Shown: positions 16,338-25,330, counted from the first letter of the stretch. The stretch: 64,000 nt of DNA from Micromonospora pattaloongensis (GCF_900107255.1 NZ_FNPH01000001.1:930001-994000), one strand, 5' to 3'. Notes: generated by a model from the sequence alone, not told the origin. Numbers and translations: made by a program.

Positions 16338-17801
16338 ATGCCGGAGAGCCCTGACTACGCCGCTCTGATCGCCGGCCACACCGCGGTCATCGAGATGATC
16401 AACTCCGGCGAGGGGGGACTTCCCGTCCTCGACCGGATGCTGCAGCTCGCCCAGCGCGCCCTGGGCGCCACCGGGGTGTCCTTCGTCGAGTACGGCCGTC
16501 GCACCGGACGGATCATCGGCGCCGTCGGCGCCGCCGAATGGGAGCTGGGCCGGCCGGTCGAGCGCACCGATCCGGGGATCGCCCGGCTGCTGACCGGCGC
16601 GCGTACCCAGGAGTTCGGCGTCGACGACGTGCTCTCCGGCGAGCAGGCCAACCAGCTCTCCGGGCGCGGACTGCGCCGCGTCCTCACGGCGCGCGCCGAG
16701 ATCGGCGGTCTGGTCATCGGCACGCTGCACGCCTACTACTCCGACGCCGCCGAGCGGGCGCACCCCGATCAGCACGTGCTCATCGCCTACCTCGCCGCCT
16801 GCATCGCCCACATGTACGGCGACCACTACGGGCTGCCCGTCCACGGCGACGGCCCGGTGGTGGCGGCGCTCGCCGACGGATTGGCCATCGTCGACCAGCA
16901 CGACCGCGTGCTGCTCTGGAACCCGGCCGCCGAGACGGTCACCGGCCGGCCGGCGGCGCAGATGCGCGACCGGCCGCTGCCCTTCCCGGTCCCGCCGCCG
17001 GGCCAGGTGATCGACCACCAGCTGCCGGACGGCCGATGGCTGCGGATCACGTCCGGGGAGCTGCCCGGGCAGGCGGAGTCGCGGGTGATCACCTTCCGCG
17101 ACACGACCGACCAGCGGCAACGCGACCACGACCGGGATCTCTTCTTCGCGGTCACCAGCCACGAGCTGCGCACCCCGGTCACCGTCATCAAGGGCTACGC
17201 CGACACGCTCAACAACCACTGGGATTCGCTGCCGGAATCGGAGCGGCTGCAGGCGGCCCGCACGATCGGCCAGCGCGCCGGCGAGTTGGCGCGGCTGGTC
17301 GACCGGCTGCTGTCGGCGGCCAACGACGTCGGTCCGGTCGGCGGCTCGGCCCCCGTACCGTTCGATCTCCTCGAAGCGCTGCGGGTCGCCGCCCGGGGGC
17401 TCCCCGCCGACCTGCGCCACCGGCTGGCCCTTGACCTCCCCGTGGACCTGCCCAAGGCGCTCGGCGACCGGGCGAGCCTCGCCACCGTTCTGACCGAGCT
17501 CGCCACCAACGCGGTGAAGTACTCGCCGCCGGGGACGCCGATCGAGCTGACCGCGGAGTCGGACGAGCGGACGGTGGTTTTCCGGGTGAGCGACCGGGGT
17601 ATAGGGGTACGCCCGGAGCATGTTGAGCGGGCGTTCGACCGCTTTTGGCAGGGGGAGCAGGGTGACCGGCGGCAGTATCCGGGGGCCGGTCTCGGGCTCT
17701 ATCTCGTGCGGCGGATCGTCGAGCGACAAAAGGGATGGGTCTCCCTGCGCCCGCGCGAAGGGGGCGGTACGGTCGCAGAGGTCCGACTGCCTCGCGGGTG
17801 A
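16338..17801 (+). CDS. GAF-PAS sensor histidine kinase
   Basis: The 487-residue soluble kinase has a GAF domain at about 25-165, a PAS domain at about 175-260 (GLAIVDQHDRVLLWNPAAETVTGRP), HisKA with FFAVTSHELRTPVTVIKGY (His near 274) and HATPase_c with N-box LTELATNAVKYSPPG, G1 DRGIGV and G2 GAGLGLYLV. No membrane segment is present, so it senses a cytoplasmic cue. No response regulator is adjacent. ATG 16338 is preferred over GTG 16323 because GGA at 16334-16336 lies upstream. The RsbW-like gene follows, so it may belong to a partner-switching circuit. Confidence 0.9.
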   Translation: MPESPDYAALIAGHTAVIEMINSGEGGLPVLDRMLQLAQRALGATGVSFVEYGRRTGRIIGAVGAAEWELGRPVERTDPGIARLLTGARTQEFGVDDVLSGEQANQLSGRGLRRVLTARAEIGGLVIGTLHAYYSDAAERAHPDQHVLIAYLAACIAHMYGDHYGLPVHGDGPVVAALADGLAIVDQHDRVLLWNPAAETVTGRPAAQMRDRPLPFPVPPPGQVIDHQLPDGRWLRITSGELPGQAESRVITFRDTTDQRQRDHDRDLFFAVTSHELRTPVTVIKGYADTLNNHWDSLPESERLQAARTIGQRAGELARLVDRLLSAANDVGPVGGSAPVPFDLLEALRVAARGLPADLRHRLALDLPVDLPKALGDRASLATVLTELATNAVKYSPPGTPIELTAESDERTVVFRVSDRGIGVRPEHVERAFDRFWQGEQGDRRQYPGAGLGLYLVRRIVERQKGWVSLRPREGGGTVAEVRLPRG

Positions 17802-17878
17802 GACAGGCCGGCGCGGCGGTTGCCGGCGTTCTCCCGTCGGGGCGAACCCCCCGGGGCGTTGTGCGAGGAGGCACGAGC

Positions 17879-18289
17879 GTGTCCATGGCGTTGTCCGAGC
17901 GGTCCTGGTGCGTCGTCGTCCCGCACCACCCGCAGGGGGCCCGCGCGGCCCGGCATCGCCTCGCCGCCGAGCTCTCGGCCGCGGTCCCGGCGCCGCTGCT
18001 CGCCGACGCCGTGGCGGTCCTCGCCGAGCTGGTCGGCAACGCCGTGCGCCACGCCGACCCGCTGCCCGGGGGCGTGATCCGGGTCGCCTGGCGGCTCTGC
18101 CCGGGCGTCGACAACGACACGGTCGAGGTGCGGGTGACCGACGGCGGCGCGAACGGCGACCCCCGGCCCCGTACCGTCGGCCCCGACTCGCTGGACGGGC
18201 GCGGGTTGAGCATCGTCGCGGCGCTCGCCGACCGGTGGGGCGTCAACCGCGACGGTCTCGGGCAGAGCGTCTGGGCGCAGCTCTCCTGA
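17879..18289 (+). CDS. RsbW-like ATP-binding protein (HATPase_c_2)
   Basis: The 136-residue GHKL ATPase has the N-box ELVGNAVRHADPLPGG, G1-like VTDGGANGDPRP and G2-like LDGRGLSIVAALADRWGV. Such single-domain proteins are anti-sigma factor kinases or their relatives in actinomycetes. GTG 17879 is chosen because a strong GAGGAGG at 17866-17872 lies upstream. It directly follows the histidine kinase gene by 77 nt. No anti-anti-sigma partner is adjacent, so its target sigma factor is unknown. Confidence 0.85.
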   Translation: MSMALSERSWCVVVPHHPQGARAARHRLAAELSAAVPAPLLADAVAVLAELVGNAVRHADPLPGGVIRVAWRLCPGVDNDTVEVRVTDGGANGDPRPRTVGPDSLDGRGLSIVAALADRWGVNRDGLGQSVWAQLS

Positions 18290-18347
18290 GGCGTCGACCC
18301 GCCGCCGCGCGCGTCGATCGACCGGGGGAAGTGCGCGACCGGGAGGG

Positions 18348-18383
18348 TTATCCACCGCGGGCGGTCCACCGGGGGCCTAGGCT
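18348..18383 (+). promoter_or_regulatory. DnaA-box-like site and -10 hexamer
   Basis: TTATCCACC (18348-18356) differs from a DnaA box at one base. TAGGCT at 18378-18383 ends 8 nt before GTG 18392, so the box occupies the -35 area of a leaderless promoter. Confidence 0.45.
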
Positions 18384-18391
18384 GTGTCGCC

Positions 18392-19279
18392 GTGAGTAAG
18401 CGTCGAAAGAATCCCCGGTCCGCCGCCGAAGCGGCCCCCAAGCGGCAGAAGCTGCGCGACACGTTCGTACCCCGCCCGTTCGCGGGGCTCGCCGACGAGG
18501 CGGAGTGGATCGCGCTGCGCGAGCTGGTCCCGGCGGCGTCCGCCCCGCTGCGGCTCGCCCCGGAGCTGGTCGAACAGTACGGCGACCGCCCTGTCACCCT
18601 GGCCACCGTGCTGCCGATGGCCTGGCCCGCGATGACGAAGCCGGACGGACGGGTGTTCGTCGGGTTGCAGCGCCACGTGCAGTCCGGCGACATCTCCCGG
18701 GACCTGGCGGTCGCGGTGCTGTGCGCGCTGCAGACCGAACCCGGCGGGACGGTGGCGGTGCCGGCGCTGCCGGGACAGGGACCGCGGCTGCAGGACATCC
18801 TGGTCGACGGGGCGCTCGACATCACCATGCACGACGGCTTCGATTTCTGGCTCGACGAGGGGGCCTCGGACGACCCGAACGTGAAGGCGTCGTTGGAACG
18901 CGCCAACGCGTCGATCTACCCGACGGTCCGGCTGGCGGCGGCCCGCGCCGCGTACTGGTGCCGTGTCCCGGAGAAGGCGCACGTGCGGTGGGTGCTCCCG
19001 GACGACGAGGACACCGCGCTGGACGCGCTGTCCCGGCTGTCCGCCGGCGGCGAGCTACCGCTCGGGGAGGGGACGAAGTTCGCCGGCATGTTCCGGGCGC
19101 ACGGCCTGCTGGTGCCGGTGTGGGACGTGCCGGGAGAGCCGGAGGCCGCCGAGTGGGAGGCGCCGCTGGCCGACTTCGCCAAGCGGTACGCCGACGCGCT
19201 GGCGCAGGAGGGGCCGCTGGACAGCGCCGCCCGCCGGGCGAAGCAGGGGCTGCTGGGTCGCCAGCTCACCATCCGCTGA
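18392..19279 (+). CDS. DUF5926 family protein
   Basis: The 295-residue protein begins MSKRRKNPRSAAEAAPKRQKLRDTFVPRPF, a basic head seen in actinobacterial DUF5926 proteins. It continues with FAGLADEAEWIALRELVPAASAPL, a conserved LPMAWPAMTKPDGRVFVGLQ and a C-terminal acidic/hydrophobic repeat ending RRAKQGLLGRQL. It is predicted to be cytoplasmic. It is broadly conserved in actinomycetes but has no established function. Convergent with arcA. Confidence 0.85.
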   Translation: MSKRRKNPRSAAEAAPKRQKLRDTFVPRPFAGLADEAEWIALRELVPAASAPLRLAPELVEQYGDRPVTLATVLPMAWPAMTKPDGRVFVGLQRHVQSGDISRDLAVAVLCALQTEPGGTVAVPALPGQGPRLQDILVDGALDITMHDGFDFWLDEGASDDPNVKASLERANASIYPTVRLAAARAAYWCRVPEKAHVRWVLPDDEDTALDALSRLSAGGELPLGEGTKFAGMFRAHGLLVPVWDVPGEPEAAEWEAPLADFAKRYADALAQEGPLDSAARRAKQGLLGRQLTIR

Positions 19280-19285
19280 TCTTCT

Positions 19286-19336
19286 CCCCTGGTCCGCGTG
19301 CCCGCCGGCGCCACGGGCGGTCGCGCGGATCAGGGG
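19286..19336. terminator. Bidirectional hairpin between DUF5926 and arcA genes
   Basis: A long imperfect stem pairs CCCCTG with CAGGGG, TCCGCG with CGCGGA and GCCCG with CGGGC around a short loop. It includes the arcA stop codon, so it could end both convergent transcripts. Confidence 0.5.
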
Positions 19337-20553
19337 CGCAGCGGGGCGCGCGAGATCGGGCAGGACATGCAGCGCGGGCCGCCGCGGCCGGAGCCCAGCT
19401 CCGACCCGGCGATCCGGATGAGCTCGATTCCCGCCGACTCCAACTGCTCGTTCGTCTCGGTGTTGCGCTCGTACGCCACGCAGAGCCGGGGCGCGATCGC
19501 GAGCGTGTTGTTGCCGTCGTCCCACTGCTCGCGTTCGGCGGTCACCGGGTCGAGCCCGGTGTCGATGACCCGCAGCTCGTCGATCCCCATCGCGTCGGCG
19601 GCCGCCCGCAGGAACGGGGTCGGACCGGTGACCCGCGGCTCCCCGTCCGCCCCGGCGACGATCGTGTACGCCAGCAGCGAGTCGGCCAGGTTCGGGTACA
19701 TCAGCACGGCGTCGACGTCGACCATCGTGCAGACCGTGTCCAGGTGCATCGTGGCCCGCTGCTGGGCGATCGGCACGGCCAGCACCGTGTGCGCGAGCGG
19801 TCCGCCCGGCAGCTCGGCCGCGAGCACCCGCCGGGCCAGCCGTTCCGCGCCGGCGGGGGTGGTCCGCTCGCCCACGCCCACGGCGAGCACGCCGGGCGCC
19901 AGGGACAGGATGTCGCCCCCCTCCAGATGCTCCAGCGAGGGCTGGTAGACCAGCTCCGTACCAGCGAATCGGGGGTGGTGCCGGTAGATCGCGTCGGTGA
20001 GGGTGGTCTCGCGTCGACGGGCCGGCATGGCGAGGCTGGTCACGGCGACCCGGTCCCGGATCCAGACCGCCGAGTCGCGGGTGAACAGCAGATTGGGCAG
20101 CGGGTCGATGACGAAGTCGTGGCGGTCCATCAGCATGTAGACCAGGCCCGCCGAACGCCCCGCCGTCGGCCGCAGCTCCTCGTGCGCCAGGCCGGCGATG
20201 AGGACGCCGGCCAGGGCCACCGGGTCGAGCTGGGCGAGGTGGTCGGCGACGCGCTGCCGCAGGCTGTCGCCGAGCCGGCGGTCGGCGAGGACGAGGCGGG
20301 TGAGCTCCTGCCGGCCGTCCGGGACCTCCAGCGTCTCGGCGAGCAACTGTCCGAGATAGAGCACCTCGACCCCGTGCGCGGTCAGCTGGGCGGCGAACGC
20401 GTCGTGCTCGTCCTGTGCGCGCGCGACCCAGGGGATCGCGTCGAAGAGCAGGGTGTTGTTGTTGCGCGGGGTCAACCGGGCGAGTTCGGGGCCGGGGCGG
20501 TGCAGCAACACCGTGCCGAGCCGGCCGACCTCGCTGTCGACGTAATGCGTCAC
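19330..20553 (-). CDS. arcA: Arginine deiminase
   Basis: The 407-residue guanidino-modifying enzyme converts arginine to citrulline and ammonia. Visible signatures are LHRPGPELARLTPRN at the N-terminus, FTRDSAVWI, LEGGDILSL (catalytic Asp), TMHLDTVC (catalytic His) and the C-terminal GPRCMSCPISR with the nucleophilic cysteine. The start is GTG 20553, with AGCCTA (TAGGCT on this strand, 20560-20565) 6 nt upstream. arcB, arcC and arcD are absent nearby, so it is not in the usual fermentative operon. It may recycle nitrogen or feed citrulline to arginine synthesis. Confidence 0.93.
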   Translation of the reverse strand: MTHYVDSEVGRLGTVLLHRPGPELARLTPRNNNTLLFDAIPWVARAQDEHDAFAAQLTAHGVEVLYLGQLLAETLEVPDGRQELTRLVLADRRLGDSLRQRVADHLAQLDPVALAGVLIAGLAHEELRPTAGRSAGLVYMLMDRHDFVIDPLPNLLFTRDSAVWIRDRVAVTSLAMPARRRETTLTDAIYRHHPRFAGTELVYQPSLEHLEGGDILSLAPGVLAVGVGERTTPAGAERLARRVLAAELPGGPLAHTVLAVPIAQQRATMHLDTVCTMVDVDAVLMYPNLADSLLAYTIVAGADGEPRVTGPTPFLRAAADAMGIDELRVIDTGLDPVTAEREQWDDGNNTLAIAPRLCVAYERNTETNEQLESAGIELIRIAGSELGSGRGGPRCMSCPISRAPLRP

Positions 20554-20604
20554 ACCCGCAGCCTAGGGCAGCGGATTCACACTATCCGGAGAATCAGGCT
20601 CGGG

Positions 20605-20629
20605 TGAATGAGCCATTCATCCTCATTCA
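20605..20629. promoter_or_regulatory. Palindromic operator resembling an ARG box
   Basis: TGAATGAG (20605-20612) and its complement CTCATTCA (20622-20629) flank 9 nt. TGAATgagccATTCA (20605-20619) resembles the ArgR/AhrC half-site pair with a 5-nt rather than 4-nt spacer. It lies about 50 bp upstream of the arcA start and between divergent genes. A link to arginine control is inferred. Confidence 0.5.
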
Positions 20630-20717
20630 TTCCGGTGTCACGGCTTGCTTCCACGCGGGTACAGCGACTTACGGTAGTGGCAAGACAACTGTAGGAGACC
20701 TTTTGCCGGAGGTCGGA

Positions 20718-21470
20718 ATGACAGTCTTCCCCGCGCGCCGAGCCCTTCCCCCACGACGGGCACTACCGGCGGCCACCAGCACACCGCCGTCCCCCGCACC
20801 TCCGCCAGGCGCCCTCGAAGCGGTTCGACCCGGCCCGGTGGAGTGGGCGCGGCGCCGCCGCGCGGAACGCGAGGCACGGCGCGTCGAGGCCGCCGGCGCG
20901 CGGGCGCTCAACCGGCTCGACCACCTCGGCCCGGCGTGGCACGTCGTGGACTGGCCGCGTACCGACCCGGCAGCGACATGGCTCGACGTCGACGAGCGGG
21001 GGCAGCAGGAGCGCGCCGGTTTCCTCGCGATCGGACCGAGCGGCCTCTTCGCCGTCACCGTCGCCGACCACGGCCGGGCCCGCGTGCTCATCGCCGGCGA
21101 CGTGGTGCAGATCAACGGGAAGCGTCCGCCCTATGTGGCCGAGGCGCAGCGGGACGCGCGCCGGGCGAGCAAGGCGATCTCGCGCGCCGTCGGGCTGACC
21201 GTGCCGGTCACCCCGGTGCTGACGTTCGTCGGATCGGGCGTGATCAGCGTGTACGGGCTGCCCAACGACTGCCTGGTCGCCACCCACCGTGAGCTCGACC
21301 GGCTGCTCGTCGCCGGCGGTAACCGGATCAGCGCGGCGACCGCGGAGAAACTGTCCCGGGTGGCGGGGAACCCGAACACCTGGCTCAACGCGCCGTACCG
21401 CGGCGGTGACGACTATCGCTGGTACCGCGACGGGCGAACGGTGGCTGACAAGAGCGCAACGCGCCGGTAA
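20718..21470 (+). CDS. NERD-like nuclease-related protein
   Basis: The 250-residue protein starts with a Pro/Ala-rich segment, then a basic helix (RRRRAEREARRVEAAGARALNRLDHL). A NERD-like core follows: WHVVDWPRTD, DHLAIGPSGLFAVTV-type strand GFLAIGPSGLFAVTVADHG, and RPPYVAEAQRDARRASKAISRAVG with the conserved Q. NERD domains are restriction-endonuclease-fold relatives found in DNA-processing proteins; several active-site residues are not evident here. ATG 20718 has GGAGGTCGG just upstream. It is divergent from arcA. Confidence 0.7.
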   Translation: MTVFPARRALPPRRALPAATSTPPSPAPPPGALEAVRPGPVEWARRRRAEREARRVEAAGARALNRLDHLGPAWHVVDWPRTDPAATWLDVDERGQQERAGFLAIGPSGLFAVTVADHGRARVLIAGDVVQINGKRPPYVAEAQRDARRASKAISRAVGLTVPVTPVLTFVGSGVISVYGLPNDCLVATHRELDRLLVAGGNRISAATAEKLSRVAGNPNTWLNAPYRGGDDYRWYRDGRTVADKSATRR

Positions 21471-21634
21471 CGTCACCCGGGAGCGCTGACCCATCCGGTG
21501 CCGGCTCGCGCGCGGCGGTTGGCGACAGTCGCTGTCGTCCCGACGGGGCTGTCGGCCCGACAGCGCTATCGCTGCGCCATCGCCACCGGCCGGTTAGCGT
21601 GGCGGGTGATCCGGCGAATTGCATGGGAGGCGCC

Positions 21635-22087
21635 TTGGCGCACGTCGAACTCTCGCTCTCCGAAGCGTTCGTGCCGCGCGCGGCCGAGTCACCGCCGTCG
21701 GCCACCGGCATCGACCAGTGGTGCACGACGGTCGCGACCGCGGTCGAGCCGTGCCTCGTGATCGACGTCGAGATGCGGATCTGCGCGGCCTCCGCCTCCT
21801 GCTGCTCGCTGCTCGGGATCGGCGCCCGGCCCGAGTCGGTGGGGCGGCCGCTGCTCGGCGTCCTGCGCCTGCTCGACTTCACCGCGGCCCGTGGCGAGCT
21901 CACCGAGGGCGAGATCGACAAGATCCCGCCGCTGCTGGCGCTGACCTCCGGCCGACTCGCGCGCGGCCTGCTCCGCGTCCAGTCGGGGCCGGCGGGCGAG
22001 GGCGACGCCACGGTCGACGCCATCGCCACACCCCTGTGGGAGGACGGCGTGGTCGCCGGGTCCCTCACGTTCTTCTCCGAGGTCTGA
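21635..22087 (+). CDS. PAS-like sensory domain protein
   Basis: The 150-residue protein has one PAS-type domain (about 22-145: VATAVEPCLVIDVEMRICAASASCCSLLGI...VDAIATPLWEDGVVAGSLTFFSEV) and no output domain. TTG 21635 is chosen because GGGAGG at 21625-21630 precedes it by 4 nt; ATG 21623 in the same frame would overlap that Shine-Dalgarno. A run of cysteines (C near residues 25, 36, 41 and 42) may bind a ligand or metal. Function unknown. Confidence 0.7.
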   Translation: MAHVELSLSEAFVPRAAESPPSATGIDQWCTTVATAVEPCLVIDVEMRICAASASCCSLLGIGARPESVGRPLLGVLRLLDFTAARGELTEGEIDKIPPLLALTSGRLARGLLRVQSGPAGEGDATVDAIATPLWEDGVVAGSLTFFSEV

Positions 22088-22170
22088 CCACCCACTCGCG
22101 CTCACCGATGTGGCGATCGACGCACCCGCGGGGAGTTGGGCCGGCCAGCGACGAACCGTAGTCTCTCCTC

Positions 22171-22560
22171 ATGTTGGACCTCGATCTGCTTCCGGAGGAA
22201 TACGCGGTGTGCCGGCTGCCGGCCGGCACGTCGATCCCCGCCGAGCTCCTGCGCGGTCCCGACGCCGGCGGCCTGGTCTCGGTGACCTGGACGGCCGACG
22301 AGGTCTCGATCATCTGCCCGGCCGACCGGGTGCCCGACGGCGCGGTCGTCGAGACCCCGTGGCGCTGCCTGCGGGTGGCGGGCCCGCTCGACCTGGCGCT
22401 GACCGGCATCCTCGCCTCGCTGGTGGTCCCCCTCGCGGAGGCCCGCGTCAACATCGTCGCCTTCTCCACGTACGACACCGACTACCTGCTCGTCCCCGCC
22501 GTACGGGCCGACGAGGCGGTGGCGACGCTGACCCAGACCGGGCACCGAGTCACGGTCTGA
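22171..22560 (+). CDS. ACT-domain protein
   Basis: The 129-residue protein ends with an ACT-like regulatory domain (GPLDLALTGILASLVVPLAEARVNIVAFSTYDTDYLLVPAVRADEAVATL). This is the layout of the CASTOR/ACT-7 type amino-acid-sensing proteins. It is probably a cytoplasmic amino-acid binding protein. TAGTCT at 22159-22164 ends 6 nt before the ATG, so the message may be leaderless. Confidence 0.82.
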   Translation: MLDLDLLPEEYAVCRLPAGTSIPAELLRGPDAGGLVSVTWTADEVSIICPADRVPDGAVVETPWRCLRVAGPLDLALTGILASLVVPLAEARVNIVAFSTYDTDYLLVPAVRADEAVATLTQTGHRVTV

Positions 22561-22624
22561 GCACCTACGATGGCGGTCGGTCCCCCGCGACCGACGAGAC
22601 CACCTCTGCGCAAGGAACCGGCCG

Positions 22625-23167
22625 GTGTCCCGCACCCCTGCCCCCGCCGCCCTGGCCGCCCTGTTGGCCTGGGCCGCTCTGCTGGTCGGTTGCGGCACGC
22701 CGCCCGAGCTGCGCGACGGGCCCGGCGGCGCCGCGCCGTCACCGACCGGCGGCGCAACGGCGACACCGTCCCCCACCCCGTCCGCGCCACCCATCGTCAT
22801 CCCCACGCCGACCGCGACCACCGCGGCCCCGGGATTCAACGACACCACGGCGGTCGACTGCCGGCGCCGGCCCGACGGGGCGCAGATCGTCGCGCTGCTG
22901 CGACGTACCCCGGGCCTCCTGCCGACGAACGCCCGGGTGACCGTGCGCCAGGGCCCGCTCTGCGCCCGCGACTGGCAGTACACGGTGCTCGTCGTGCCGG
23001 GCCGCGAGCCGCTCCAGGTGGTGACCAGCGGCACCCCCACGGCACTCACGCTGGTGGCCGCCGGGACCGACGTCTGCGGCATCCCGGTCCGGGTCACCGC
23101 CCCGCCCGGAATCCGCGCCCTGGCCTGCGACGCGACGTCGGCTTCCGGGCCCGGGTACGTAGGCTAG
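22625..23167 (+). CDS. Secreted lipoprotein, unknown function
   Basis: The 180-residue protein has a lipoprotein signal peptide (hydrophobic LAALLAWAALLVGC with Cys near residue 22). A Pro/Thr-rich linker follows (about 35-75), then a C-terminal domain of about 100 residues with four cysteines (CRRRP, CARDW, DVCGIP, LACDAT). The cysteines probably form disulfides outside the membrane. I do not recognise the family. The start is GTG 22625. Its stop codon overlaps the -10 region of pheA. Confidence 0.75.
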   Translation: MSRTPAPAALAALLAWAALLVGCGTPPELRDGPGGAAPSPTGGATATPSPTPSAPPIVIPTPTATTAAPGFNDTTAVDCRRRPDGAQIVALLRRTPGLLPTNARVTVRQGPLCARDWQYTVLVVPGREPLQVVTSGTPTALTLVAAGTDVCGIPVRVTAPPGIRALACDATSASGPGYVG

Positions 23168-23172
23168 GGGCC

Positions 23173-24126
23173 ATGCCGGGAACACCGCCGACGCGCTTCG
23201 TCTATCTGGGCCCCGAGGGCACCTTCGCCGAGCAGGCGCTGCGGACCATCTCCGCCGCCCAGCACGGCACCCGCACGCCGGCCCGGAGCATCCCCGAGGC
23301 GCTCGACGCCGTCCGCGCCGGCGAGGCCGACGCGGCACTGGTGCCGCTGGAGAACTCGATCGGCGGCGCCGTCGGGGTGACGCTCGACGAGATCGCCGAG
23401 GGCGCCCCGCTGGTGATCACCCGCGAGGTGGTGCTGCCCGTCGACTTCGTGCTGGCGGCCCGCCCCGGCGTCGCGCTCTCCGACGTACGGACCGTCGCGG
23501 CTCATCCGCAGGCCTCGACGCAGTGCCGCGGCTGGCTCGCCGACCACCTGCCGGACGCGGTCGTCGTCGACGTCCTGTCGAACGGCGCGGCCGCGGCCGG
23601 CGCGGCGACGGGCGAGCACGACGCCGCGATCTGCGCGCCCGTCGGCGCCACCGCGCACCGGCTCACCGTGCTGGCCGACAAGATCGCCGACCACGCCGAC
23701 GCCGTGACCCGGTTCGTGCTGGTCGCACGCCCCGCCCCGCCGCCCCCGCCGACCGGCGACGACGTCACCTCGCTGGCCGTCTTCATCGCCCACGACCGGG
23801 TCGGCGCCCTGCTCGCCGTGCTGATGGAACTGGCCGTCCGCGGGGTGAACCTCACCCGCATCGAGTCCCGGCCCACCGGCGAGGCGCTCGGCCGCTACCT
23901 GTTCTTCCTCGACTGCTCCGGGCACGTCGCGGAAGACCGGCTCGGCGAGGCGCTGCAGGGGCTGCGGCGCATCTGCGCCGACGTGCGCTTCCTCGGGTCC
24001 TACCCGAGGCATCGCTGGACCGCCACCGGCGACCGCCCCGTGCCGGCGCCCGCCGGACTGTCGGACGTGGACTACGCGGACGCGGCCGCGTGGCTGGCCC
24101 GCCTGCGGACCGGGCGGCTGGACTAG
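23173..24126 (+). CDS. pheA: Prephenate dehydratase
   Basis: The 317-residue protein has YLGPEGTFAEQAL, ALVPLENSIGGAV and the catalytic TRF motif in DAVTRFVLVA of the PDT domain (about 1-185). An ACT regulatory domain follows (about 198-280) with GVNLTRIESRPTGEALGRYLFFLD, where the ESRP motif binds phenylalanine. It converts prephenate to phenylpyruvate and is feedback-inhibited by Phe. TAGGCT at 23160-23165 ends 7 nt before the ATG. Confidence 0.95.
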   Translation: MPGTPPTRFVYLGPEGTFAEQALRTISAAQHGTRTPARSIPEALDAVRAGEADAALVPLENSIGGAVGVTLDEIAEGAPLVITREVVLPVDFVLAARPGVALSDVRTVAAHPQASTQCRGWLADHLPDAVVVDVLSNGAAAAGAATGEHDAAICAPVGATAHRLTVLADKIADHADAVTRFVLVARPAPPPPPTGDDVTSLAVFIAHDRVGALLAVLMELAVRGVNLTRIESRPTGEALGRYLFFLDCSGHVAEDRLGEALQGLRRICADVRFLGSYPRHRWTATGDRPVPAPAGLSDVDYADAAAWLARLRTGRLD

Positions 24127-24146
24127 CGGCCGGCTCTCGGGCGCCG

Positions 24147-24866
24147 TCAGTCGAAGAGACCGCCCAGCACCCCGCCGCCCTGCTGCTGGCCCGCGCCGGC
24201 CACCGGCGGCTCCTCGGACGGCTGCACGACCACGAAGCCCTGGCCGGCGAAGCTCATCGTGAACGCCTCGCCGGTGCTGCGGCCCAGCAGCGTGCCGAGG
24301 CCGAGCTGCTCGGCGCGGTGGTAGCCGGTCTGCAGCCCCGCCGACCAACAGACCGCGGCCTGCGGGTCGACGTAGGTGGGCTGGTCCACGGTGAGCACGA
24401 CGGGGGCGCCCCTCGTGGTGATCGCGATCCGCCCCTGCCCGGTGAAGACGCAGTTGAAGAGGCCGGCCGAGGACGCCATCCCCATCCCCTGCACCATCTT
24501 GATGTCGTACTGCAGGGTCGAGTCGAACGCGAGCACGCTCGAACCGTTGATCGACAGTGCGTCCCCGGGCTCCAGGTCGATCAGGTGCACGTCGGCGGCG
24601 AAGTTCGCCAGGAACACGTCACCGCGACCGGAGATCTTCATCAGCGGGACGCCCTCGCCGGTCAGCTTCTGCTTCAGGAACTTGCCGAACCCACCCGCAC
24701 CCAGCGCCTGGAACCGCACGTCACCCTGGTACGCGACCATCGAGCCGGCCCGCGCCATGCACTCGCCGTTGAGCTCGATCTTCAGCATCTTGGAGTTCTG
24801 CAGCCGCAGACCGGGCTGGGCGGACTCCTTCTCCAGGTTCTCCGCGGCAAACAGTTCACTGCGCAT
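24147..24866 (-). CDS. AIM24-family protein
   Basis: The 239-residue protein is an all-beta AIM24 (TerB-linked, formerly DUF124) protein: NSKMLKIELNGECMARAGSMVAYQGDVRF, GEGVPLMKISGRGDVFLA, GDALSINGSSVLAFDSTLQYDIKMVQG and GQGRIAITTRGAPVVL. The C-terminus is Gly/Gln-rich (AGAGQQQGGGVLGGLFD). ATG 24866 has a G-rich Shine-Dalgarno; TTG 24881 is less likely. The biochemical role of bacterial AIM24 proteins is not settled. It is convergent with pheA. Confidence 0.87.
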   Translation of the reverse strand: MRSELFAAENLEKESAQPGLRLQNSKMLKIELNGECMARAGSMVAYQGDVRFQALGAGGFGKFLKQKLTGEGVPLMKISGRGDVFLANFAADVHLIDLEPGDALSINGSSVLAFDSTLQYDIKMVQGMGMASSAGLFNCVFTGQGRIAITTRGAPVVLTVDQPTYVDPQAAVCWSAGLQTGYHRAEQLGLGTLLGRSTGEAFTMSFAGQGFVVVQPSEEPPVAGAGQQQGGGVLGGLFD

Positions 24867-24890
24867 GACAATCCCCCCCAATCGGCACGC

Positions 24891-25244
24891 TCACCCCCAC
24901 CCGAGCGCGTGCAGCCGCTCGTCGTCGATGCCGAAGTGATGGGCGATCTCGTGCACCACGGTGACCGCCACCTCGTCCACCACATCCTCCTCGCTGTCGC
25001 AGATGCGCAGGATTGGATTGCGGTAGATGGTGATGCGGTCCGGCAACACCCCGGCGTAGTCCCAGCCGCGGGTGGTCAGGGCGTGGCCCTCGTACAGGCC
25101 GAGCAGCTCGGGATCGTCGGGCGGGGACTCGTCCTCGACGAGGATGACCACGTTGCTCATCAGCCCGAGCAACTCCTCGGGCACCTCGTCCAGGGCCTCG
25201 CCGACCAGCTCCTCGAAGCGTTCGCGGCTCATCTCGACGGGCAC
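24891..25244 (-). CDS. Metallopeptidase-like protein with minimal zincin domain
   Basis: The 117-residue protein has VVHEIAHHFGID, the HExxH zinc-binding motif with a downstream acidic residue. FEELVGEALDEVPEELLGLMSNVVILVEDES lies before it. This is the actinobacterial metallopeptidase (MMP-like) family. The start is taken as GTG 25244 (MPVEMSRERF), with ATG 25232 as alternative. It lies 24 nt upstream of the AIM24 start on the same strand, so they may be co-transcribed. Substrate unknown. Confidence 0.85.
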   Translation of the reverse strand: MPVEMSRERFEELVGEALDEVPEELLGLMSNVVILVEDESPPDDPELLGLYEGHALTTRGWDYAGVLPDRITIYRNPILRICDSEEDVVDEVAVTVVHEIAHHFGIDDERLHALGWG

Positions 25245-25330
25245 CGGTCCATTGTGCCGCACGAGCGCGATACGAAGATCGGCGTGATCGGGGACCCGCG
25301 CGGGCCGGTCCCCGATCACGCCGATGGTGG

